Source: Bacteroidaceae bacterium (GTDB lineage: Bacteria > Bacteroidota > Bacteroidia > Bacteroidales > Bacteroidaceae). Taken from it: a stretch of DNA of 40,366 nucleotides. A program made the position numbers and the translations under genes. Numbering within the stretch: position 1 is the first letter of the stretch; every line of letters starts with the position of its first letter. The DNA is taken from positions 1-40,366 of the forward strand of contig JAGBYI010000188.1 of the NCBI GenBank assembly GCA_017628845.1. The letters are read 5' to 3'. This document shows positions 23,394 through 30,671 of the stretch, in pieces. Below the pieces are notes generated by a model. That model had not been told where the DNA came from, did no database searches, and saw only the letters and a program-made list of their open reading frames with translations.

Positions 23394-24802
23394 TTGCGAT
23401 GTCCTCCTATCTGGCTGTTTCGTTCGCGTCCTGTGGCACCTTCATCGAAGTTCACTCCCTTTAGCAGAGCATTCTTTCCATAGCGTTTGCGGATGGCAAG
23501 GGATGCCTTCATCAACCGTCTTTCTTTCGTGTCCTGCCCGTCTTGTGGTGTGGACGGATTGTCCTGCTCGGGGAGGTCGTAGAAAAGGTCCAGTTGTACA
23601 GCACCTCCCTTGGCACGATGCATGCCATCGGATTCCGATGTAACATTGGCGGCGGTAATGTTTATACGGCGGACGAGCAGGATGGGGTTTATGATGCGCT
23701 TATAGAGTTGCATGGCAGCCTCGGTTATGTGGTGTGCCGAGTTGGTGGGGAGGTGGAAGTTGTGGCTTCCGTGGGCATGAAGGGGAACCTGACGGCCGTA
23801 GTGGTCGGTGGTGATGGGCCCGTCATAGAGACATCGGATGTCTTCGCGCACAAGGTTCTCCATGTCGTATCCGATGGTGAGGACAATCTGTGTGGTGTGC
23901 AAATGCTTTGAGAGGAGGTCGAGAGCCAGAGCCTCGGCCATCTCGCGAACTACCACGCGTGTCCTGTCGGTAGGGTAAGGGTGGTTTAGGACTTGTCCGC
24001 TGGACACGGAGGACGATTTGGGGTGGTATGCCTTGATGTCGCTGATGCGGCAAGGCTCCCATCCCCAGGCATGGTCGATGAGCAGTTCGGCATTGACGCC
24101 GAAGAGTTTGTACAGGACCTGTTCGCTGGAGAGCGACATGCGTGCCAGTTGCCCCATGGTGGTGACACCATATCTGGCCAGTTTTTCTGCTGTCCTGCGC
24201 CCTACGCGCCAGAAGTCGGTAAGGGGACGATGATGCCATAGTTGGCGACGATACTCGGCTTCGGACAGTTCGGCTATGCGCACTCCGTCCTCGTCGGCAG
24301 GGATGCGCTTTGCCACTATGTCCATTGCCACCTTGGCCAGATACATGTTCTCGCCAATGCCTGCCGTAGCGGTAATGCCCGTTGTCTGGAGCACATCACG
24401 AATGATGCGTATGGCAAGTTCGTGAGCCGAAACCTTGTATAGGAACATGTAGTTGGTAACGTCCATGAACACCTCGTCCACGGAGTAGCGGTGAAGGTCC
24501 TCGGGGGCAACGTATTTAAGATAAACATCCGTCACCCTCTGGCTGTACTCCATATAGAGTCCCATGCGCGGAGGAGTGACGATGTAGTTGAGGTGTCCGG
24601 CACGCTGACGCACTTCCCACAGACGGGCACGTCCAGAGATGCCATAGGCCTTCAGTGCCGGGGTAACGGCCAGGCATATGGTCTTGTCCGTTCGGCTCTC
24701 GTCCGCTACCACCAATAGGGCGGTGAGCGGATTAAGACCTCGTTCTACGCACTCCACGGAGGCGTAGAACGACTTCAGGTCTATGGCAATGTATGTGCGC
24801 AT
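23390..24802 (-). CDS. Y-family (UmuC/DinB-type) translesion DNA polymerase
   Basis: A 470-residue polymerase. The start MRTYIAIDLKSFYASVECVERG carries catalytic Asp8 and the steric-gate/YASVE region; YSVDEVFMD carries Asp109 and Glu110. A helix-hairpin-helix region (VGRRTAEKLARYGVTTMGQL) and a little-finger domain follow. QLDLF at residues 403-407 is a canonical beta-clamp-binding motif, and the C-terminus ends RERNSQIGGHRK, typical of the Firmicutes/Bacteroidetes UmuC-like group. It would copy past damaged bases. No umuD or lexA-like gene is adjacent; the downstream partners are a microprotein and a metallophosphoesterase. No consensus promoter is seen in the repeat-rich gap upstream. Confidence 0.93.
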   Translation of the reverse strand: MRTYIAIDLKSFYASVECVERGLNPLTALLVVADESRTDKTICLAVTPALKAYGISGRARLWEVRQRAGHLNYIVTPPRMGLYMEYSQRVTDVYLKYVAPEDLHRYSVDEVFMDVTNYMFLYKVSAHELAIRIIRDVLQTTGITATAGIGENMYLAKVAMDIVAKRIPADEDGVRIAELSEAEYRRQLWHHRPLTDFWRVGRRTAEKLARYGVTTMGQLARMSLSSEQVLYKLFGVNAELLIDHAWGWEPCRISDIKAYHPKSSSVSSGQVLNHPYPTDRTRVVVREMAEALALDLLSKHLHTTQIVLTIGYDMENLVREDIRCLYDGPITTDHYGRQVPLHAHGSHNFHLPTNSAHHITEAAMQLYKRIINPILLVRRINITAANVTSESDGMHRAKGGAVQLDLFYDLPEQDNPSTPQDGQDTKERRLMKASLAIRKRYGKNALLKGVNFDEGATGRERNSQIGGHRK

Positions 24803-24805
24803 GGC

Positions 24806-24873
24806 AACGATTAACGATTAACGGTGAGCGGGTGAGAGGTCTTTAACGGTGAGCGGTAGGGACGCATGCGTCC
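24806..24873. repeat. Short direct repeats and a 14-base palindrome before the polymerase gene
   Basis: AACGATT is tandemly repeated at 24806-24819 and runs into TAACGGTGAGCGG (24819-24831), which recurs at 24844-24856. GGACGCATGCGTCC at 24860-24873 is a perfect 14-base palindrome, and TTTCCGTTT-like repeats follow at 24879-24893. The block fills most of the gap between the M3 peptidase stop and the polymerase start. It may hold a terminator or be a REP-like insertion. Confidence 0.7.
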
Positions 24874-24897
24874 GCAGTTTTCCGTTTTCCGTTTACT

Positions 24898-27051
24898 TTA
24901 CTTTCCTGCCTTGTTGTCGGTAGAAATCTTCTGGCCAGGTTGTGCCATGAGGAAACCACGGTTCTTCAGCAGGCCGTCAATCTTGGGGTCGCGACCACGG
25001 AAACGACGGTACATTTCATCACCGGGCAGGATGCCACCAGGTGTGAGCACCTCCTTGCGGAACTTGGCAGCTACCTCCTGGTTGAAGATGTTGCCTGTCT
25101 CCTTGAATGCTTCAAAGGCATCGGCATCCAGTACCTCTGCCCAGATGTAGCTGTAGTAACCGGCACTATAGCCTCCGCCCATGGTGTGGGAGAAGTTTGT
25201 TACGCTATAACGTGGCAGAATCTGCGAGGGCATGCCACGCTTCTTCATCTTCTCTGCCTGGAACTTCATAACGTCCAGTTTCTTGGGCATCTCGGTGAGC
25301 ACATGCAGGTCAAGGTCCACATAAGAGGCGGCAAGGTATTCCACCGTAGCAAAGCCCTGACCATATTTGCTGCTGGCATCAATCTTTTGTACAAGTTCAT
25401 TGGGGATAATCTCGCCTGTCTTGTAATGGCGTGCATACTGTTGCAGCACCTCGGGTTCAAAAGCCCAGTGCTCGTTGATCTGTGAAGGCAACTCTACGAA
25501 GTCGCGCTCGACACCGCCAACACCCTGATACTGGACATCGCGGAAGAAGGAATGAAGGGCATGGCCGAACTCGTGGAACATGGTCAGCACATTGTCAACG
25601 GTTTGCAAGGCAGGACCGCCTTCCTGAGCAGGCAGAGTCATGTTGCACACATTGGTGACAATAGGCTGTATGCGCATGGTGCCATCGTATGACTGGGCAC
25701 GGAAGCGTCCGCACCATGCACCAGCACCCTTGCCGTCGCGTGGGAACATATCGCTATAGAAGATGGCTATGAGGTTGCCGTTTTCGTCTATGACATCCCA
25801 ACTCTGTTGCTGCTTGTGGTACTGGGGATAATCCTCTGTGCGCTCGCGGAAGGTGATGCCGTAGAGTTTTGTGGCCGTCCAGAAGATGCCCTGCATCACG
25901 TTGTTTATCTCGAGGTACTCGCTTACTTCTGCCTCGCTGATGTTGAACTTCTCCTGCTTTGCCTTGTCCAGATAGTACATGTAATCCCAAGGCTTGGGCT
26001 CGCCCTTGATGCCGTCCTTGCGCATCATCTGGCGTATGTCGTCCAGTTCGCGCTCAGCAGCCTCCACGGCAGGTGTCCATATCTGGTCGAGCAGGTTGTA
26101 GACATTCTCGGGCTTCTTGGCCATACGTGTTTCCAGTTGCATGTCGGCAAAGGTGTTGAACCCCTTTATCTTTGCCAACTCCAGGCGCAAGTCTACGATT
26201 TGAGCCGAGATAGCTTTGTTGTCGTACTTGTCGCCATGGTTGCAACGGTTGTTGTACATCTCGTACACCTGACGGCGAAGGTCGCGGTTCTTGGCATACT
26301 GGAGTACTGGGTTGCAACTGGGGCGCTGCATGTTGAAACGGTACTGACCCTTGGCGCCAGTGCGCTCGGCCAGGGCAGCAGCCTTCTGTATGTCGCCTTC
26401 TGACAAGCCTTCAAGTTCGTTGACATCGGATACGGTGACGTAGGTGTTGTTGGTGTCGTGAAGGAGGTTCTGTGTGAATTGCAATTGCAACTTTGCCAAC
26501 TGAAGGTTGATTTCAGAAATCTTCTTCTTGGCATCCTCGCCCAGGAGAGCACCGCCACGTACAAAGCCCTTGTAGGTCTTGTCGAGAAGGCGCTTCTGCT
26601 CGGTGTTGAGGTTCAGAGTCTCCATCTTGTCAAATACAGTCTTGACACGTTGGAACAGAGCCTCGTTCATGTTGATATAGTCGCTATGAGCTGAGAGCAG
26701 TGGAGAGAGTTCGCTTTCCAACTGCTGGTACTCGGGTGTGGAGCATGAGCGGCTAAGTCCGTAGAATACACCAGAGGTGCGGCTGAGTAACTGGCCGGAT
26801 TCGTCCAGGGCTACGATGGTGTTCTGGAAGGTTGGTGCCTCGGTGTTGTTCACAATGGCATCAATCTCCTTCTTCTGCTCCTCCATGCCACGGAGGAATG
26901 CCTCGCGGTAGTTCTCGGTGGTAATCTTTTCGAATGGAGCAATCTCGTAGGGAGTGTTGAAGCGGCGCTCCAGCAACGGATTTGCGCTTTGTGCCATGGC
27001 GCTGAGTCCCATGCCCAGTGCCATAGTAGTTGCGATAATGGTTTTCTTCAT
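24898..27051 (-). CDS. dcp: M3-family peptidyl-dipeptidase (Dcp-like), exported
   Basis: A 717-residue zinc metallopeptidase. It has a signal peptide (MKKTIIATTMALGMGLSAMAQ), then the long helical M3 domain. The zinc site is FHEFGHALHSFF (His493, Glu494, His497), and the third ligand lies in the following ERDFVELPSQINEHW region. The C-terminal SHTMGGGYSAGYYSYIWAEVLDADAFEAF is the conserved substrate-binding Tyr/Gly-rich segment. It releases dipeptides from the C-termini of peptides, probably in the periplasm, aiding peptide nutrition. It stands alone; flanking gaps are 53 and 95 bases. Confidence 0.93.
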   Translation of the reverse strand: MKKTIIATTMALGMGLSAMAQSANPLLERRFNTPYEIAPFEKITTENYREAFLRGMEEQKKEIDAIVNNTEAPTFQNTIVALDESGQLLSRTSGVFYGLSRSCSTPEYQQLESELSPLLSAHSDYINMNEALFQRVKTVFDKMETLNLNTEQKRLLDKTYKGFVRGGALLGEDAKKKISEINLQLAKLQLQFTQNLLHDTNNTYVTVSDVNELEGLSEGDIQKAAALAERTGAKGQYRFNMQRPSCNPVLQYAKNRDLRRQVYEMYNNRCNHGDKYDNKAISAQIVDLRLELAKIKGFNTFADMQLETRMAKKPENVYNLLDQIWTPAVEAAERELDDIRQMMRKDGIKGEPKPWDYMYYLDKAKQEKFNISEAEVSEYLEINNVMQGIFWTATKLYGITFRERTEDYPQYHKQQQSWDVIDENGNLIAIFYSDMFPRDGKGAGAWCGRFRAQSYDGTMRIQPIVTNVCNMTLPAQEGGPALQTVDNVLTMFHEFGHALHSFFRDVQYQGVGGVERDFVELPSQINEHWAFEPEVLQQYARHYKTGEIIPNELVQKIDASSKYGQGFATVEYLAASYVDLDLHVLTEMPKKLDVMKFQAEKMKKRGMPSQILPRYSVTNFSHTMGGGYSAGYYSYIWAEVLDADAFEAFKETGNIFNQEVAAKFRKEVLTPGGILPGDEMYRRFRGRDPKIDGLLKNRGFLMAQPGQKISTDNKAGK

Positions 27052-27104
27052 TTCCTGTATTATTTATATAAGTTTTGTATGATATTATGTTAATTTACAG
27101 ATGT

Positions 27105-27728
27105 CTATCTGATAACGTTCATCATTATCCAAGGTTCGTCGGCAGGACGGCCAGGGGCGGGCTTGCCATCTGTGGACTTAAGCATCCATGCCATGTTACG
27201 GGCCAGGGTGCGCATCGTCTGCATACCTTCGGCGTCGAGAGCAGATTCACCCTCGGCACGGCCATATACAATGTTCCAGTATTGTGAGGTGACAATGGGC
27301 ATGTTCATCATCTGGAAGGGCATGTTCAACGTCTCAAAGACAGCTGTTGCTCCACCTCTGCGACATACGGCAATGGATGCGGCAGGCTTGCCGGAGATGC
27401 TTGCACCGTTGGAGTAGAAGGCACGCTGGATGATAGAGAGCAGGGCACCATTGGGTTGGCCATAGTAGACGGGAGAACCCACAATCAGGGCATCGGCGTC
27501 GGCAAACTTGGCAGAGATCTGGTTGCATATGTCATCATTGAAAACGCATTGGCCTAATCCCTTGGCCTTGCATTGGCCACATGCACAACATCCCCGTATG
27601 GGTTTGTTGCCTATCCACACGATTTCACTCTCTATACCTTCTTCTTTTAGTTGGCCTTGTACCTCTGCCAGGGCCGTGGCGGTGTTGCCATTCTTGCGAG
27701 GGCTGCCGTTTATCAGTAAAACCTTCAT
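27105..27728 (-). CDS. NADPH-dependent FMN reductase / flavodoxin-fold protein with Cys-rich loop
   Basis: A 207-residue protein. MKVLLINGSPRKNGNTATAL is the FMN-phosphate loop of the NADPH-dependent FMN reductase family. GCCACGQCKAKGLGQC (residues about 46-61) is a compact Cys-rich motif as in iron-sulfur flavoproteins. ALIVGSPVYYGQPNGALLSII contains the second flavin contact. It is probably a cytoplasmic electron carrier or quinone/azo-type reductase, possibly with an iron-sulfur centre; cluster binding is inferred from cysteine spacing. It lies 38 bases downstream of the GNAT gene and 53 bases upstream of the M3 peptidase gene. Confidence 0.88.
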   Translation of the reverse strand: MKVLLINGSPRKNGNTATALAEVQGQLKEEGIESEIVWIGNKPIRGCCACGQCKAKGLGQCVFNDDICNQISAKFADADALIVGSPVYYGQPNGALLSIIQRAFYSNGASISGKPAASIAVCRRGGATAVFETLNMPFQMMNMPIVTSQYWNIVYGRAEGESALDAEGMQTMRTLARNMAWMLKSTDGKPAPGRPADEPWIMMNVIR

Positions 27729-27766
27729 GATTCTTTATGTATTGTAGTTTAGTGTTTGACGTAATG

Positions 27767-28234
27767 TTATATGCTGATAGTTTCCTCAAACATCAGATAG
27801 TGGCTTTCTCTCATGCCGAGGCGTTGGTAAACCTGTTGTGCTGAAAGGTTGGTCCTGTCGGCATATAGGCGTATCTGTGATACTCCGTTTTCCTGTGCCA
27901 TATCCTTCAGTGTGGCGTACATGGCTTTGTATACACCTTTCTTCCTGTACTCAGGCATTACGTAGACACTCTGTATCCACCAGTACCATTGGTTGTTCCA
28001 GTCGCTCCATTCGCGTGTCAGCATCAGGCTCCCTATGGGCTTGCCCTCTGCACGGGCAACAAGGTATATGCCCCTTTGCTCGTCGTTGATGGCTGCGGTT
28101 ACTCCGTTGGTAAGTGTGTCTTTGTCAAGTACTGTGCCTTCCGATTCCATGGCCATGTCTGCCTGGAAGCGCACGATGGCATCTATGTCAGAGGTTTTGC
28201 CTTGTGTTATGGTCAAATCAAGATCTGTATTCAT
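27767..28234 (-). CDS. GNAT-family N-acetyltransferase
   Basis: A 155-residue protein. The ATG at 28234 (MNTDLDLTITQGKTSDIDAI) is chosen because it shares its A with the stop of the upstream gene (TGATG); a longer reading from 28288 lies inside that gene. Motif A is YVMPEYRKKGVYKAMYATLKDMA, close to the acetyl-CoA-binding RxxGxxxxL pattern. LYADRTNLSAQQVYQRLGM is the typical motif B with N and Y. The substrate is unknown. It appears to be the last gene of the calcium-ATPase run. Confidence 0.9.
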   Translation of the reverse strand: MNTDLDLTITQGKTSDIDAIVRFQADMAMESEGTVLDKDTLTNGVTAAINDEQRGIYLVARAEGKPIGSLMLTREWSDWNNQWYWWIQSVYVMPEYRKKGVYKAMYATLKDMAQENGVSQIRLYADRTNLSAQQVYQRLGMRESHYLMFEETISI

Positions 28235-28971
28235 CAATCTAAGAGTTTCTCTATCTTGCTGGGTTCTACATCGGGCAATATCTGGCACAGATGGTCAAGG
28301 ATGCGCTTGCGGGATTGTCTGGGTGTGCGACCCTGTATCAGGTCCTCGTAGGGGAAGAGGTCGGGGTACATGGTCTCTGGTGTGCAATAGCGTGCCAGCC
28401 CCCAGCCGTAGGGCTCACCCTTCTTGGAAATGAGGTATTCAAAGTCGGCAATACAGACATGTGTGCCCATTTCCAATCCTGCTATCAGCGAATCGAATGC
28501 CATGCCGTTTCTAGGGTTCTCCACAGGACTAGTTGGATCATCGGGGTTGAAGGTTCTGCGCTTGCGGCTAAGGGTAAATCCGCTTGCCTTCTTCAGTTGG
28601 CGTGAAAGCATGGATTCGTTCTCCACCAGTACCTCGTAGATGTGGCGTGCATCCTTGTCCTGCTTCTTCAGCGGAAGGCGCGAACGGCGCCAGTTCATGA
28701 AGTCGGGCAGCCATTCTAGGCTCACGAAACCAGCCTTGCCCTTGAAAAACTTGCCATAGGCCGATTCCCAATTGGCAATGATGGGGCCTTTCCATCCCCA
28801 TGGACCGTTGGGGAAATCGTCACCGAAGAGCAGTTCGGGCGGTGTCATCTCCTCGATGGAGAACCCAGAGATACCATTCTTGAAGAAAGGCAGGAAGCCC
28901 CATTCGCGGATAAGTTGCTCTATCTGTTCCTGGCGTTCTATGACGATACCGTATCTGTCTGTTGTGTCCAT
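28234..28971 (-). CDS. Possible AlkZ-related (DNA glycosylase-like) protein
   Basis: A 245-residue cytoplasmic protein. The ATG at 28971 leaves a 20-base gap after the upstream stop; a GTG at 29007 would overlap that gene. Conserved-looking parts are EWGFLPFFKNGISGFSIEE, GPWGWKGPIIAN, YGKFFKGKAGFVS, EWLPDFMNWRR, THVCIADFEYLISKKGEPYGWGLARYCTPE and the C-terminal RKRILDHLCQILPD. From memory this fits a family labelled AlkZ-related in Firmicutes and Bacteroidetes, distantly related to DNA-crosslink-repair glycosylases; I cannot confirm catalysis. It is tied to the GNAT gene by a one-base stop/start overlap. Confidence 0.65.
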   Translation of the reverse strand: MDTTDRYGIVIERQEQIEQLIREWGFLPFFKNGISGFSIEEMTPPELLFGDDFPNGPWGWKGPIIANWESAYGKFFKGKAGFVSLEWLPDFMNWRRSRLPLKKQDKDARHIYEVLVENESMLSRQLKKASGFTLSRKRRTFNPDDPTSPVENPRNGMAFDSLIAGLEMGTHVCIADFEYLISKKGEPYGWGLARYCTPETMYPDLFPYEDLIQGRTPRQSRKRILDHLCQILPDVEPSKIEKLLD

Positions 28972-28991
28972 ATACCAATGTGCTATATGTG

Positions 28992-30665
28992 TTATTTTTC
29001 CTTCCACCAGCCATTCTCGTCATACCAGCGGGATTGACTCAAAGGCAGGATTTGTCCGAAGCGTGCCCAGTCGGGATCGTTGCGGTAGTGGTCTACTTTC
29101 GAGTCAGCAACGTATAGTTTGCATCCGGAGAACGGGAACGATGCCTCTTTGATGCTCTTGGGCATCTTGAAGTATTCTGGAGTGAGAAGATATATTGTGT
29201 CTATTTTCTTGCAATGCGACAGGTGATTGAAGAAGTGATGCTTTGCATTGTTAGGGATGGAAACCTCGTGAATATTGTTACAGTTCTTGAATACGGAGTC
29301 TCCCAAGTTATGCAGGGTTGTACTCAGAAGAACGGTTTCCAGATTTGGGCAATCCGCAAAGGCTTCATCATTGATGGTGTTAAGGTCTTTCTGTATGATT
29401 ACCTTGCGTAGCGAAGTATATCCCTTGAAACTCCCCTCTGCAATATAACTTATTCTAGAAATATTCACGCTCTTGGTTTTCTCGTTATAGTATTGGCGGA
29501 AGTCTGCTTGGTTTTTACGTATTCTTGCTTGTTTCTGTGTTTCTCTCTGCTGCCTTTCCAATCTGATAAAATATCCCTTGGGATAAATCTTGAATTTGGC
29601 ATTGTTGTAATAAATGCTGTACGGGGTATTTACAGAGTGTGGCTTCAGGTTAAATGTGTCTTTGCCTAAAATAACCTGTGCATTGGGCAGATTATAGGTA
29701 CCTTCATTATTTGCATGTAGCGTGAAAAAGAATTTTATGTCGTGAACCCATACCTTTTCATCATCTATAATGTGGTTTTGGTTGGTATATTCGTATAGCG
29801 GACCTTTTACTGTCTTAAAACCATTTCCAGAAGTTAGTGAAATACTCCTGATGTCCTTGTCACTTTGGTTATCACTTAACTTCATGTGGTATGTGATTGA
29901 AACATTATCGCCAATCTCCAATGTATTGAACCTTTCCTCTTCTTGTTCGGGTTTCTGTCTCTGCTCTGACCTCCATTCACGTTTATTTTGTTTTTGGCGT
30001 GTGTCTGAACTACTTTCTTCTTCAAAGAATTTTGGAACTATATAAGTCATGTAAATCATAAAAAGGATATAGATCGCAACTCTCAATAACAGTCTCTTTA
30101 AGAGTATGGTGTTTGTATTGCCGTCGGTATTGGAGTCTGCCCCCTCGGTATCGTCTGGTGTCGTAGGCGTTGTTGGGTAGTCTCCGGCAGGTTCTTTATC
30201 TGATATGAGAGTGTATGAGTCCAGGTTTGATGTCTCGATATAGAACCCGATGTTGTTGCCGTCATCGATATCTGTAGACTCGGTGGAACGGAATGTTTTG
30301 GAATATATGTCCGTTTCTGATGTTTCTGTGTAGAAGTCGATATAGTCGAATCCTAGTTTGTCATAGATATGTGTCGAAGCTTGCTGCTTTGCCTCCTCTA
30401 CCAGTTCAGATTGTTCCACATCCTCAACTTCATTTGTAGTGTTGAAAACTACAGCATCGTACACCTCGTCTGTAATATCCGTTTCAGGTTCTGCAGACAT
30501 AGGAAGCGAGGAGTTTTTTTTATCGTTCAGATACTCCCTTTCTTTGGACTTGTTGTTTTCGGCAACCAGTGCCTTCAGGTTCTCCCAGAAGCCGGGCTCG
30601 TTGCCCTTGGTTTTGGAACTGTTTTCCTGCTTGTTGTAATTGCCTTCCGAACGTTTGTCAAACAT
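28992..30665 (-). CDS. Single-pass membrane protein with BatD-like and BspA-type LRR regions
   Basis: A 557-residue protein with no signal peptide. Residues 1-185 are polar and acidic and probably cytoplasmic. A membrane segment lies at about 191-214 (LLLRVAIYILFMIYMTYIV). A charged linker follows (about 215-245). Residues about 248-345 resemble the beta domain of BatD/oxygen-tolerance proteins (LEIGDNVSITYHMKLSD, GFKTVKGPLYEYTN, HANNEGTYNLPNAQVILGK). Residues about 400-480 contain LRR_5/BspA-type repeats (ISYIAEGSFKGYTSLRKVII, INDEAFADCPNLETVLL, LGDSVFKNCNNIHEVSI). The tail is Trp-rich. It starts 6 bases after the calcium ATPase stop, so the two are cotranscribed. The function is unknown; it may link a cytoplasmic signal to an envelope binding domain. 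Confidence 0.8.
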   Translation of the reverse strand: MFDKRSEGNYNKQENSSKTKGNEPGFWENLKALVAENNKSKEREYLNDKKNSSLPMSAEPETDITDEVYDAVVFNTTNEVEDVEQSELVEEAKQQASTHIYDKLGFDYIDFYTETSETDIYSKTFRSTESTDIDDGNNIGFYIETSNLDSYTLISDKEPAGDYPTTPTTPDDTEGADSNTDGNTNTILLKRLLLRVAIYILFMIYMTYIVPKFFEEESSSDTRQKQNKREWRSEQRQKPEQEEERFNTLEIGDNVSITYHMKLSDNQSDKDIRSISLTSGNGFKTVKGPLYEYTNQNHIIDDEKVWVHDIKFFFTLHANNEGTYNLPNAQVILGKDTFNLKPHSVNTPYSIYYNNAKFKIYPKGYFIRLERQQRETQKQARIRKNQADFRQYYNEKTKSVNISRISYIAEGSFKGYTSLRKVIIQKDLNTINDEAFADCPNLETVLLSTTLHNLGDSVFKNCNNIHEVSIPNNAKHHFFNHLSHCKKIDTIYLLTPEYFKMPKSIKEASFPFSGCKLYVADSKVDHYRNDPDWARFGQILPLSQSRWYDENGWWKEK

Positions 30666-30671
30666 CTTGCT

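Noticed and set aside
24860-24873. The GGACGCATGCGTCC palindrome as a regulator site for the polymerase
   Set aside because: It lies about 58 bases upstream of the ATG without any promoter element beside it and within repeats, so a specific operator claim is not supported.
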